Part shown: in pieces, positions 35,201-43,048 of the stretch
How positions within the stretch are numbered: the stretch's first letter is position 1
How the letters are laid out: each line of letters starts with the position of its first letter
Assembly (NCBI GenBank): GCA_041685045.1
Contig: JAWLGP010000009.1
Location: forward strand, 1 to 64,000
Reading direction: 5' to 3'
DNA from: Thiohalomonas sp041685045
GTDB taxonomy: Bacteria > Pseudomonadota > Gammaproteobacteria > Thiohalomonadales > Thiohalomonadaceae
Length of the DNA: 64,000 nt
Made by a program: the position numbers and the translations under genes
The notes under the pieces: generated by a model
The model's input: the letters and a program-made list of their open reading frames with translations, nothing else
Database searches by the model: none
What the model was told of the DNA's origin: nothing

Positions 35201-37869
35201 AGCCGCTGAAAGGCGCGCAGCAGGGTGGCGACATCGTCGAAGTGCAGCCCGGTCGTGGGTTCGTCGAACAGGAACAGCGTCGTACCGCCCTTCGCCTTGC
35301 CGCTCTTGGCCAGGTGGCCGGCGAGCTTAAGCCGCTGCGCCTCGCCGCCGGAGAGGGTCGGGGTGGGCTGGCCCAGGTGCAGGTAGCCGAGGCCGACCGC
35401 CTGCAGCGGCTCCAGCCCCTTGAGCACGGCCGGCTGGTCGGCGAAGGCGATGGTGGCCTCGTTTACCGTCATCTCCAGCACGTCCGCAATGGAGTGGGCT
35501 CCGCCGTCGGCGCCGAGGCGCTTCACCTCCAGCACCTCGGGCCGGAAGCGGCGGCCGTCGCAGTCGGGGCAGCGCAGGTAGACGTCGGAGAGGAACTGCA
35601 TCTCCACGTGCTCGAAGCCGGTGCCGCCGCAGGTGGGGCAGCGGCCGTTGCCGGAATTGAAACTGAAGGTGCCGGCGGTGTAGCGGCGCCGGAGCGCCTC
35701 CGGCTCGGCGGCGAACAGCTTGCGGACGGCGTCGAAGGCGCCGACGTAGCTGGCCGGGTTGGAACGGGCCGACTTGCCGATGGGGGACTGGTCCACCAGC
35801 ACCACGTTATCCAGGTACTCGACGCCGTGCAGAGCTCGGTGGGCGCCCCCCGGGGTCTCCACCGTGCCGCCCAACGACTTCGTGAGGGCCGGGTAGAGCA
35901 CGTCCCGTATCAGGGTGGACTTTCCGGAGCCGGAGACGCCGGTAACGCAGACCAGCCGCTCCAGTGGGATCGCCACGTCCACTTCGTTCAGGTTGTGCTC
36001 GCTCGCGCCGAGCAGCTCCAGTTGCTTTGCCGCCAGCGGCTTCGGGGCGTGCGGCGGGGCCACCGCCTTGCGGCCGGTGAGATAGTCGGCGGTGAGCGAG
36101 TCTCCGCGCAACAGCGCCTGCGGGTCGCCAAAGAAAACCACCTCGCCGCCGCGCTCGCCGGGGCCGGGGCCCATGTCGAGGATGCGGTCGGCGGCGTGCA
36201 TCACCAGCTCATCGTGCTCCACCACCACCAGGGTGTTGCCGGCATCGCGCAGGCGGTGCAGCACGCCGTTGATGCGGCCCATGTCGCGCGGGTGCAGGCC
36301 GATGCTCGGCTCATCCAGCACGAACAGGGTGTTGACCAGCGAGGTGCCCAGGGCGGTGGTGAGATTGATGCGCTGCACCTCGCCGCCGGAGAGGGTGCGC
36401 GACTGGCGGTCCAGGGTGAGATAACCGAGTCCGACCTCGTTGAGGTAGGCGAGGCGGGAGCGAACCTCGGTCAGCAGCAGGTCGGCCGCCTCATCCAGGG
36501 GCGCGGGCAGATGGATGCCGTCGAAAAAGGCCTTGGACTTCTCCAGCGGCAGGCGCATCACGTCGTGCACCGTCAGCCCCGGCACCGATTGCAGGGTGGC
36601 GGCGTCCAGCGGCATGCCGCGAGGATGGAAGCGCTGCGCCGGTGCGAGCACCGCGGCGGCGTCGTCCCTGGTGCCGAGTCGCCAGTGCAGCGCCTCGGGC
36701 TTCAGGCGGGCGCCGCGGCAGGTGGGGCACTCGTCGTAGCTGCGGTAGCGGGAGAGCAGCACCCGCACGTGCATCTTGTAGGCCTTGCTCTCGAGCCAGT
36801 CGAAGAAGCGGCGCACCCCGTACCAGACCCCCTCGTCGAAGTCCCCGTCGCCCTCCCAGACCCAGGCGCGCTGCGCGCCGGTCAGTTCGCGCCACGGGGT
36901 CTTCAGCGGAATGCCGGCCTTCTTGGCGAAGCGCTTCAGCTCCACCTGGCATTCGTAGTAGCTGTCGCTCTGGAACGGCTTGACCGCGCCGGCGTCCAGG
37001 GTCATCCCCTCGTCCGGGACGACCAGCGCCGGGTCGATCCCCATCACCCGGCCGAAGCCGCGGCAGGTGGGGCAGGCCCCCACCGGCGAGTTGAAGGAGA
37101 AGAGGTTGGGGGTCGGGTCGGCGTAGTCGATGTCGCACTCGGCGCAGTGCAGGTCGGTGGAGAAGCGCCAGGTGTGCTCGCCGTCCAGGTCGTGCACCGC
37201 CGCACGGCCGTTGCCGGCGGCGAAGGCCTTCTCCAGCGCCTCGTTGATGCGGTCGCGCCGGTCGGCACTAAGCCGCATCCGGTCCTGCACCACCTCAAGA
37301 ATCCCCTCGCCGCGGGCATGGATACGGGTATAGCCCTGGGAGGCGAGCAACTGCTCCATCTCCTCGACCGGTAGGCTCGAAGGCACCTTCAGGGTGAAGG
37401 TCACCGCCGCCCGCGCCACGTCGCCTTCGGCGATCAGCCGCTCCGCCGCCGCCTCCGCCGTGTCCCGCTCCACCGGCCGCCCGCAGCACCCGCAGAACAG
37501 CCGCGCCGCCCGCGCGAACAGCAGCTTCAGGTGGTCGTTCAGCTCGGTCATGGTGCCCACCGTCGAGCGGGAGGTGCGCACCGGATTGGTCTGGTCGATG
37601 GCGATCGCCGGCGGCACCCCCTCGATCCGCTCCACCGCCGGCCGGTCCATGCGGTCCAGGAACTGCCGCGCGTAGGGCGAAAAGGTCTCCACGTACCGCC
37701 GCTGCCCCTCGGCATAGAGGGTATCGAACGCCAGCGACGACTTGCCTGACCCGGAGACGCCGGTGATCACCAGCAGCTCGCCAAGGGGGATGTCGAGGTC
37801 GAGGTTCTTCAGGTTGTTCTGCTGCGCCCCGCGGATGCGGATGGCGTCGGAGTGTTTCTTCTCGGGCAT
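32299..37869 (-). CDS. Double-length UvrA-type excinuclease ATPase
   Basis: An 1856-residue protein equal to two UvrA subunits in tandem, with four ABC ATPase units. Walker A GVSGSGKS occurs near residues 37, 644, 1046 and 1552, each with an LSGGE(V/A)QR signature; zinc-binding CxxC pairs (e.g. CPTCGG, CPECEI, CEVCEG) are in both halves. UvrA dimers recognise DNA lesions for nucleotide excision, so a fused dimer would be self-sufficient. Such double UvrAs occur in some bacteria beside the normal uvrA, and may handle special damage or drug adducts. Residues about 961-1004, joining the halves, are encoded by a dispersed palindromic repeat (34859-34989). Confidence 0.9.
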   Translation of the reverse strand: MPEKKHSDAIRIRGAQQNNLKNLDLDIPLGELLVITGVSGSGKSSLAFDTLYAEGQRRYVETFSPYARQFLDRMDRPAVERIEGVPPAIAIDQTNPVRTSRSTVGTMTELNDHLKLLFARAARLFCGCCGRPVERDTAEAAAERLIAEGDVARAAVTFTLKVPSSLPVEEMEQLLASQGYTRIHARGEGILEVVQDRMRLSADRRDRINEALEKAFAAGNGRAAVHDLDGEHTWRFSTDLHCAECDIDYADPTPNLFSFNSPVGACPTCRGFGRVMGIDPALVVPDEGMTLDAGAVKPFQSDSYYECQVELKRFAKKAGIPLKTPWRELTGAQRAWVWEGDGDFDEGVWYGVRRFFDWLESKAYKMHVRVLLSRYRSYDECPTCRGARLKPEALHWRLGTRDDAAAVLAPAQRFHPRGMPLDAATLQSVPGLTVHDVMRLPLEKSKAFFDGIHLPAPLDEAADLLLTEVRSRLAYLNEVGLGYLTLDRQSRTLSGGEVQRINLTTALGTSLVNTLFVLDEPSIGLHPRDMGRINGVLHRLRDAGNTLVVVEHDELVMHAADRILDMGPGPGERGGEVVFFGDPQALLRGDSLTADYLTGRKAVAPPHAPKPLAAKQLELLGASEHNLNEVDVAIPLERLVCVTGVSGSGKSTLIRDVLYPALTKSLGGTVETPGGAHRALHGVEYLDNVVLVDQSPIGKSARSNPASYVGAFDAVRKLFAAEPEALRRRYTAGTFSFNSGNGRCPTCGGTGFEHVEMQFLSDVYLRCPDCDGRRFRPEVLEVKRLGADGGAHSIADVLEMTVNEATIAFADQPAVLKGLEPLQAVGLGYLHLGQPTPTLSGGEAQRLKLAGHLAKSGKAKGGTTLFLFDEPTTGLHFDDVATLLRAFQRLLDAGHSLLVIEHNLDVIAAADWLIDLGPEGGEAGGRIVSTGMPDEVVACTTSHTGRALAEYRERNAARTLVGCAEPREAHRSLGDNAGGALRSSATAPCVALPPASMQSSAHPTGDWESGRVANAAVNDIEIRHAREHNLRGVDITIPRDKFTVITGVSGSGKSTVAFDILFAEGQRRYLESLNAYARQFVQPAARPDVDAVLGIPPTVAIEQRTSRGGRKSTVGTLTEVHHFLRLLYVKLGVQHCPECEIPIEQQDPAAIHARLLREQRGRNVTLFAPLVVSRKGIYRELAEWAAARGYQELRVDGKLLPTNSWPKLDRYREHDIDLPVATLKVTPKAEAELHEAVAKALELGKGTLKVGNTVFSTARACPSCGLGFPELDPRLFSYNSKHGWCERCFGTGVVLPGFDAEQSGEESEWREVEAKPCPACHGARLNPTALAVEFRDCSIAELSALPVKSAHAWFRKQKLKGREQAIARDILAELTGRLGFLEQVGLGYLGLDRAAPTLSGGEAQRIRLAAQLGSNLRGVCYILDEPTIGLHPRDNRLLLSTLHALEAKGNTVVVVEHDEETIRMAEHVVDLGPGAGSRGGYVVAQGTFDDLLAAPESLTGRCLRERENGPPALPAPAERPDSPGTLQVRGADLHNLNDIDLDLPLGRLVCVTGVSGSGKSTLVRSVLRDNLSRLVGKRGRRPAPTGCASLDGWQGLERVLEVDQTPIGKTPRSCPATYIGFWDDIRKLFAATAEANLRGYKPGRFSFNVAGGRCEVCEGQGMRRIEMSFMPDVSVPCETCRGARFNSETLAVHYKGKDIGQVLAMEVDEAVDFFAAHPRIHRALALLKEVGLGYLTLGQPSPTLSGGEAQRIKLVSELAKASSGKTLYVLDEPTVGLHMADVDKLVGVLHRLVAAGNSVLLIEHNLDVIAAADWVVDLGPEGGEGGGKVVAQGAPHQLAGRKRSHTGRALSEFFGG
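34859..34989. repeat. Palindromic repeat embedded in uvrA linker
   Basis: A 131-bp element with perfect 14-bp inverted ends, GTAGGGTGTGCTGA (34859-34872) and TCAGCACACCCTAC (34976-34989). Its interior matches that of the intergenic element at 916-1045 (ACTGCATGGATGCAGGAGGT, GAGCAGTTGCCGAGGAACGA). It reads through in frame on the uvrA strand, adding a low-complexity peptide (GCAEPREAHRSLGDNAGGAL...) between the two UvrA halves. Confidence 0.8.
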
Positions 37870-38013
37870 GGGTTCCAGCGGTCGGGTTCGACAGGCGGGT
37901 TAGTCTACTTACCACAGACCTGTCGGGCGACTGATGGTTGCAACCGGCGTTGCCCCTGAATATTGGGCTGGACTAAACTAATCGGACTAAGTCTTTGTGG
38001 TGAGTGATTCCCG

Positions 38014-38265
38014 ATGGAAACCTTCAACATCCACGAAACCAAGACCCATCTCTCCCGTCTCGTCGAACGCGCGGCAAAAGGGGAGGCCTTCGTCATTGCC
38101 AAGGCAGGCAAACCTTTGGTTAAGGTCACAGCAATCGACGCGCCTGAGCCGTCGCCGGCCAACCGCATGGGATTCCTTGTCGGTCAGGTCGAGGTGCCCG
38201 ACGCGGCAACCTTCAACAGCCTGGGACAAGATGAGATCGCCGCAATGTTTGGGCTCGGCGAATGA
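38014..38265 (+). CDS. Phd/YefM-type antitoxin
   Basis: An 83-residue antitoxin. The N-terminal METFNIHETKTHLSRLVERA and AFVIAKAGKPLVKV form the Phd/YefM DNA-binding dimer fold; the acidic C-terminal tail (SLGQDEIAAMFGLGE) is the part that should wrap the toxin. It overlaps the toxin gene by four bases (ATGA), and antitoxin plus complex should repress the shared promoter. The short direct repeat GGACTAA...GGACTAA at 37971-37990 could be the operator. Confidence 0.88.
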   Translation: METFNIHETKTHLSRLVERAAKGEAFVIAKAGKPLVKVTAIDAPEPSPANRMGFLVGQVEVPDAATFNSLGQDEIAAMFGLGE

Positions 38266-38669
38266 AGTTGCTGCTGGATACCCACCTCCTGCTCTGGGCG
38301 GGGACGACCGCTTCGGGCAGCTCGGGAAAGCTGCCGTCCGAAGCGGAGGTACTGATTCTGGATGATCGGAACGAACTGTTTTTCAGCCCCGTCAGCGTGT
38401 GGGAAGTCGCCATCAAGAACGGGCTTGGAAGGCCTGATTTTCGCGTAGATCCTCACTTATTCCGTCGAGCTTTGCTCGATGGCGGTTATATCGAACTGCC
38501 AATTACCAGCGCGCATACCGCCGCGGTGGCGAACCTGCCGAATCACCATAAGGACCCGTTCGATCGCCTGCTCGTTGCCCAGTCCACAGTAGAGGGCATT
38601 TCGCTGCTATCGAATGACGCAGCACTGTGCGCGTACATAGGGAGCCCAGTCCGCTACGTCTCCGGCTGA
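38262..38669 (+). CDS. PIN-domain ribonuclease toxin (VapC-like)
   Basis: A 135-residue PIN-domain protein with the acidic metal-binding residues expected of a VapC-type RNase: D6 (LLLDTHLLLW), E48 (SVWEVAIK), D101 (KDPFDRLLVAQ) and D119 (LLSNDA). Such toxins cleave RNA, often tRNA or rRNA, when the antitoxin is degraded. Paired with a Phd-type rather than VapB-type antitoxin, a common chimeric combination. All catalytic residues are present, so it is probably active. Confidence 0.87.
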   Translation: MKLLLDTHLLLWAGTTASGSSGKLPSEAEVLILDDRNELFFSPVSVWEVAIKNGLGRPDFRVDPHLFRRALLDGGYIELPITSAHTAAVANLPNHHKDPFDRLLVAQSTVEGISLLSNDAALCAYIGSPVRYVSG

Positions 38670-38749
38670 ACGACTCACGAATTGCCCCGAGACGCCACGT
38701 GCTAAGGCCATCGAGCCGTAAGTTGCCGTCGCCGGTCGCTACCGCGCCT

Positions 38750-39040
38750 TTAACGGACTACCACGGCATCATCCGCCCCCCGCCCCATGGTGGAGTCGAC
38801 GCCGTAGGTCATGATCCCCATCTGGTGGTTCATGCGCTGCATCTCGCTGGCCATCACCGGTACGCCGCTCATCTTGGCGTTCATTTCGTCCATGGTGTGG
38901 GTGATGCGTTGCATGTCGGCGCCCATCTGCGGCATGACCTCCAGCATTCGTTTCACGTCGTGGAGGATCACCGCCACCGCGTGACCGGCCTCTATCTCTT
39001 CGGCCTTCGCGTGGGCGAGTTTGGCCTTGAGTGCGTGCAT
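38750..39040 (-). CDS. Short coiled-coil protein, methionine-rich, unknown
   Basis: A 96-residue protein with heptad-like repeats rich in methionine and polar residues: KRMLEVMPQMGADMQRITHT, MDEMNAKMSGVPVMASEMQR, MNHQMGIMTYGVDSTMGRG. The pattern suggests a coiled coil with alternating Met contacts. No signal peptide or domain is recognised. The ATG at 39040 lacks a clear ribosome site, and the frame is open upstream to the ChaN-PDZ stop, so it may be the surviving C-terminal part of a longer protein. Confidence 0.45.
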   Translation of the reverse strand: MHALKAKLAHAKAEEIEAGHAVAVILHDVKRMLEVMPQMGADMQRITHTMDEMNAKMSGVPVMASEMQRMNHQMGIMTYGVDSTMGRGADDAVVVR

Positions 39041-39146
39041 GCGGTCATCGAATGCCGCGCCGAGCCGGGTCGACGGTTCGCGGGTTTCAACCAGCCACTG
39101 TGAGTATGCGTTTGCCCTGGGGGTGCAGGGGGACCGCTGGGCGAGG

Positions 39147-40280
39147 CTAGTGCAGCTCGACCCGATAGGTCAGCTGTTCATCGGCCTCCAGCCAGCGCTC
39201 GCGCACGACGGCGAGTTCGACGGTCTGGCCGGGTTCGCGGCCGAGCAGGGTGAGGTGGACGTCGGCGGGGTTGCCGATTGGTTGGCCTTCGACCTCGACG
39301 ATACGGTCTCCCGGTTTGAGGCCTGCGCCGGCGGCGGGGCTGTCTTCGGCGAAGCGCTCGATGCGTACCCCGGTCGGGGCGGAAACCATGTAGATGCCGA
39401 GGCGACCCGGCGGCGGCAAATCCTGGGGCTCGGGCAGCAGGACGAAGTCGGCCAGACCCGGGGACAGTCTCTCCTGCGGGTCGTTGATCAGGGTGGCGTA
39501 ATCGACTTCGATACGGCGGGCCAGGCGCTGGGGGATGCCGATGCCCCAAGCGATGTGGCCGGTGCCGGCCAGGATCACCATCTTGCGCTCGGCATGCCGC
39601 TTCAGGTACTCGGCGGCGCGCTCCGCCATGCCTTCATCCCAGAGTAACTGGGCATCGAGGAAGTTTTCGAAGTCGGCATTGTCGCCTTGCGGGTGGCTGG
39701 CGTAGATCGCCTCCAGGCGCTGGCGGTAGCGCGCGTCGTCGCGCGCGACTTCCGGCAGTTCGCCGCGCAGCGCTTCGCTCAGGCCGTTGAAACCGCCCTC
39801 GGCCACCTCGCGGGTGAGCTCGGCCGGGACGTTGAGGGCCACCAGCGGGATACCGTGTTCGCGGGCATACTGGAGGATGGGGCGGTAGAGGCGGTAATCG
39901 AAGCGCCAGCGGTCGAAGTATTCGGTACGGCGCAGCATGGTGACTTCGTCGATGTCACCGGCGATGTACGCGTCCAGGTGCTCCTGGTAAGGCTGCTGAA
40001 AAAACTCCAGGCCGATGGCCAGGTCCGGGTGGCGGGTGTGCATGGCGCGGATCACCGCCAGCTGTACCAGGTGGTGGCTGTAGCGGTCGTGGGTCTCGCC
40101 GACGAATACCACCCGCTTGTCCGCCAGCAGCGGAATGATGCGATCCAGGGTCGGTAGCTGGCGCAGGTCGACCACCTTGGGGTCCACCACCGGTGTTTCG
40201 GCCCGGGCCGCAAGGGGCAGGCCGCCTGCGAAGAGCAGCAGGGCGAGCGCGCCCACTGCAAGATAGGTTTTGATGTGCAT
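39147..40280 (-). CDS. ChaN-like domain fused to PDZ domain
   Basis: A 377-residue exported protein: signal peptide MHIKTYLAVGALALLLFAGG...ARA, then a ChaN (DUF399) domain at about 35-270 (VVFVGETHDRYSHHLVQLAV, GLEFFQQPYQEHLDAYIAG, ILAGTGHIAWGIGIPQRLA), then a C-terminal PDZ domain at about 290-375 (GVRIERFAEDSPAAGAGLKPGDRIVEVEG). ChaN homologues bind haem or belong to the EreA/TIKI-like hydrolase superfamily, and PDZ binds C-terminal peptides, so a periplasmic hydrolase with a targeting module is possible. ATG 40280 is used; it lies directly against AGGGAG, so GTG 40307 is an alternative. Confidence 0.85.
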   Translation of the reverse strand: MHIKTYLAVGALALLLFAGGLPLAARAETPVVDPKVVDLRQLPTLDRIIPLLADKRVVFVGETHDRYSHHLVQLAVIRAMHTRHPDLAIGLEFFQQPYQEHLDAYIAGDIDEVTMLRRTEYFDRWRFDYRLYRPILQYAREHGIPLVALNVPAELTREVAEGGFNGLSEALRGELPEVARDDARYRQRLEAIYASHPQGDNADFENFLDAQLLWDEGMAERAAEYLKRHAERKMVILAGTGHIAWGIGIPQRLARRIEVDYATLINDPQERLSPGLADFVLLPEPQDLPPPGRLGIYMVSAPTGVRIERFAEDSPAAGAGLKPGDRIVEVEGQPIGNPADVHLTLLGREPGQTVELAVVRERWLEADEQLTYRVELH

Positions 40281-40322
40281 CTCCCTATAATACACAGAAG
40301 TTCTCACTTCGCCCGAAAGCCC

Positions 40323-42410
40323 ATGCGACTGATTGCCTGCCTGCTATGGCTGGGGCTGGCCCCGGCTGCGGCCGCCGCCGTCCTCCAGCACGATCTCGAT
40401 GTCGCGCTCGATCCGACATCGCACCGCCTGACGGTCACCGATCGGCTGACCTTGCCGGACGGGGCGCCGCGCACCCTCACGTTCGACTTGCACGCCGGCT
40501 TCCAACCGCGAGTGGTCGGGGAGGGCGAACTGGATCGGATCGGCGGCGGACGCGAGCCGATCCCCTTCGAGCGCTATCGCCTGCGCCTGCCGCCGCAGCA
40601 GCGCGAGGTGGTCGTGCGCTACGGCGGCGAGCTTCACCATCCTCCGGTCCGCTACGGACAGGGGGTGGGACAGGAGGCGGCGGCAAGCCCCGGCACCATC
40701 GGCCCGGAGGGGGTATTCCTGGGACCGGCGAGCGGCTGGTATCCGCTGTTCGAGAATGCCGGGCATCACCGTTTCAGCCTGACCGTGACGGTACCAGAGG
40801 GTTGGCAGGCGGTGAGCCAGGGGGCGCGGGAGGAGACGCCCCAGGGGGTGCGCTGGCACGAGCCGCAGCCCCAGGACGCCATCTACCTGATCGCCAACCG
40901 CTATCACACCTACCGCAGCGACGGACCGGTAGCCGAGGCCATGGTCTACCTGCACCGGCCCGACGAAGCGCTGGCCCAGCGCTACCTGGCGGCGACCCAC
41001 GAATACCTGCAGCTCTACTCCGCACTGATGGGAGAGTATCCCTACGCCAAATTCGCGCTGGTGGAGAATTTCTGGGAGACCGGGTACGGCATGCCGTCGT
41101 TCACCCTGCTGGGCTCGCGGGTGATCCGGCTGCCGTTCATTCTGCACACCTCCTATCCCCACGAGATCGCGCACAACTGGTGGGGCAACGGCGTCTACGT
41201 CGATTTCGAGCGGGGCAATTGGAGCGAGGGGCTGACGGCCTACATGGCCGATCACCTGCTCAAGGAACGCGATGGCCTGGGGGCGGAGTACCGGCGCGAC
41301 CAGCTGCGCAAGTTCGCCGAATACGTCTCCGCCGCCCGCGACTTTCCGCTGGTGGAATTCACCGGCCGCCACAGCGGCGCCACCCAGGCGGTCGGCTATG
41401 GCAAGACGGCGATGTTCTTCCACATGCTGCGCCGGGAGGTGGGGGATGAGGTTTTCCTCCAGGCGCTGCGCCGCTTTTATCGCGAACAGCGGTTTACCGA
41501 GGCCGGATTCGACGACATCCGGCGTGCCTTCGAGGCGGAGAGCGAACACCGTCTCGGCCCGTTCTTCGAACAGTGGCTGACCAGGCCGGGGGCGCCGGAG
41601 CTGCGCCTGGCGAACGCCGAACTGCGCGCCGGCGCGGTGGTTCTGCACCTGGCGCAGCGCCAGTCGGCACCGCCGTTCCGGTTGCGTGTGCCGGTTGCGG
41701 TTGGGCTGGCCGACGGGCGTGTGGTGGAGCGTAGCGTGGAGATGCATGGGCGGCAGCTGACGGCGGAAGTGCCGGTGGACGGCCGGCCCGTGTGCGTGGC
41801 GGTGGACCCCGGTTTCGACCTGTTCCGTCGGTTGCTGCCGGGTGAATTGCCGGTGTCGCTGGACAGTCTGTTCGGTGCCGAGCGGCTGCTCCTGGTAGTG
41901 CCGTCCCGGGCGCCGGACGCGCTTGCGACGGCCTACCGGGAACTCGCCCGTCGCTGGGCGACAGGGGCGTCGGTGGAGGTGGTCGGGGACGCCGACCTCA
42001 AGGCGCTGCCGGGGAACCGGCCGGTGTTCCTGCTCGGCTGGAACAACAAGTTCCGGGGGGCGTTCACCGATGCGCTCGGAGCCCGCGCAACTATTGGCGA
42101 CGGCGTGTCCATCGGCGAAAAACGCTGGCCTTCGGCACAGCACGGCTTTGTGATGACGGCCGAGCGCCGGGATGCACCGATCGGTTGGTTGGCTGCCGCC
42201 GACCCCGCCGCCATAACCGCCCTGGCGCGCAAGGTGCCGCACTATGGCAAGTACGGTTATCTGGTGTTCGCCGGGCCCGAAGCGGTCAATCAGGTAAAGG
42301 GGGAGTGGCCGGCCGCGGCGTCGCCGCTGGTGCAGCGGGTGGGTGGGGCCACCTGTTTGCCGGAACCGGGGCCGTCGCTGGCGGCTGCGGCCGATTCAGA
42401 ACGCCGCTAG
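40323..42410 (+). CDS. Secreted M1-family metallopeptidase
   Basis: A 695-residue protein with signal peptide MRLIACLLWLGLAPAAAAA. It has an aminopeptidase N-like beta-barrel domain and a gluzincin catalytic domain: zinc ligands H280, H284 in HEIAHNWW and E302 in WSEGLTAYM, with E281 as catalytic base. The usual exopeptidase GAMEN loop reads ETGYGMPSFTLLG here, so strict aminopeptidase activity is uncertain. About 190 residues after the helical region form an extra, unrecognised domain. Divergent from the ChaN-PDZ gene with only 42 bases between the starts. The stop codon lies inside the left copy of the 117-bp repeat. Confidence 0.86.
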   Translation: MRLIACLLWLGLAPAAAAAVLQHDLDVALDPTSHRLTVTDRLTLPDGAPRTLTFDLHAGFQPRVVGEGELDRIGGGREPIPFERYRLRLPPQQREVVVRYGGELHHPPVRYGQGVGQEAAASPGTIGPEGVFLGPASGWYPLFENAGHHRFSLTVTVPEGWQAVSQGAREETPQGVRWHEPQPQDAIYLIANRYHTYRSDGPVAEAMVYLHRPDEALAQRYLAATHEYLQLYSALMGEYPYAKFALVENFWETGYGMPSFTLLGSRVIRLPFILHTSYPHEIAHNWWGNGVYVDFERGNWSEGLTAYMADHLLKERDGLGAEYRRDQLRKFAEYVSAARDFPLVEFTGRHSGATQAVGYGKTAMFFHMLRREVGDEVFLQALRRFYREQRFTEAGFDDIRRAFEAESEHRLGPFFEQWLTRPGAPELRLANAELRAGAVVLHLAQRQSAPPFRLRVPVAVGLADGRVVERSVEMHGRQLTAEVPVDGRPVCVAVDPGFDLFRRLLPGELPVSLDSLFGAERLLLVVPSRAPDALATAYRELARRWATGASVEVVGDADLKALPGNRPVFLLGWNNKFRGAFTDALGARATIGDGVSIGEKRWPSAQHGFVMTAERRDAPIGWLAAADPAAITALARKVPHYGKYGYLVFAGPEAVNQVKGEWPAAASPLVQRVGGATCLPEPGPSLAAAADSERR

Positions 42411-42523
42411 AGAGTGTGCCGCGGAGCTGGCGCTTCTTGCCGGCGGAATGCGATGGGCACGTCGCTTCGCTTCTTTGCCCATCCTACGAATTCGGGGAGT
42501 TTGGAACGGGAAGGCCCGGCAGC
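42407..42523. repeat. 117-bp direct repeat, left copy
   Basis: Begins at the stop codon of the M1 peptidase gene (CTAGAGAGTGTGCCGCGGAG) and ends AACGGGAAGGCCCGGCAGC. It is about 97% identical to 42932-43048. Its last bases equal the 3' P1 strand of the riboswitch that follows the right copy. Confidence 0.8.
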
Positions 42524-42526
42524 CAT

Positions 42527-42672
42527 GTAGGATGGGCAAAGCGCCGCCTATGCCGGTTGCATTGAGCCTGAACCTGACCGGCGCGTGCCCATCTACCGAC
42601 ACTGATGGGCACGCGCCGTAAAGCGATGGTGCCAAACCGAGCGGATGGGCGGCGGCGCTTTGCCCATCCTAC
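42527..42672. repeat. GATGGGCAAAGCGCCGCC palindromic element (146 bp)
   Basis: GTAGGATGGGCAAAGCGCCG at the left is mirrored by CGGCGCTTTGCCCATCCTAC at the right, with inner CGTGCCCATC/GATGGGCACG arms. An inverted near-copy of 31891-32034, sharing the interior TCAGGTTCGTG/GACCTGACC region. Confidence 0.75.
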
Positions 42673-42903
42673 GGGCTTCCCCATCCTACGGGCCGGGCTT
42701 CCCCAGGCTACGGGGCTTCCCCAGGCTACGGGGCTTCCCCAGGCTACGGGCTTCCCCAGCTACGGGGCTTCCCCAGGCTACGGGCTTCCCCAGGCTACGG
42801 GCTTCCCCAGGCTACGGGCTTCCCCAGGCTACGGGCTTCCCCAGGCTACGGGCTTCCCCAGGCTACGGGCTTCCCCCAGGCTACGGGCTTCCCCCAGGCT
42901 GGG
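42673..42903. repeat. 17-18 bp tandem array, about 13 copies
   Basis: Units of GGGCTTCCCCAGGCTAC, 17 bp with occasional 18-bp variants carrying an extra G or C, repeated about 13 times. The first unit reads CTTCCCCATCCTACGGG, so the array appears to have grown from the CATCCTAC end of the adjacent palindromic element. Because 17 is not a multiple of three, all frames give repetitive nonsense peptides; it is not a gene and has no spacers. Confidence 0.85.
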
Positions 42904-42931
42904 GCACCGACCGGTTTATCTGTTCGGTGCT

Positions 42932-43048
42932 CTAGACAGTGTGCCGCGGGGCTGGCGCTTCTTGCCGGCGGAATGCGATGGGCACGTCGCTTCGCTTCTT
43001 TGCCCATCCTACGAATTCGGGGAGTTTGGAACGGGAAGACCCGGCAGC
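42932..43048. repeat. 117-bp direct repeat, right copy
   Basis: Begins CTAGACAGTGTGCCGCGGGG and ends AACGGGAAGACCCGGCAGC, matching 42407-42523 with about three differences. It directly adjoins the riboswitch aptamer, overlapping its 3' strand. Confidence 0.8.

Noticed and set aside
35242..37374. Plus-strand open frame of 710 codons opposite uvrA
   Set aside because: Antisense shadow of the highly conserved UvrA coding sequence, not a gene.
38627..39103. Plus-strand ORF of 158 codons after the PIN toxin
   Set aside because: It overlaps the toxin 3' end and lies opposite the coiled-coil ORF; histidine/valine-rich antisense composition and no domain.
40285..40290. TATAAT between the divergent ChaN-PDZ and M1 peptidase genes as a full promoter
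   Set aside because: No -35 hexamer is found at 16-18 bases; only the -10-like element is present, so it is not listed as a promoter.
42673..42903. CRISPR-like array
   Set aside because: Units are contiguous 17-18 bp repeats with no spacers, and no cas genes occur in the window. The arrays at 55607-56165 and 58262-58981 fail for the same reason.
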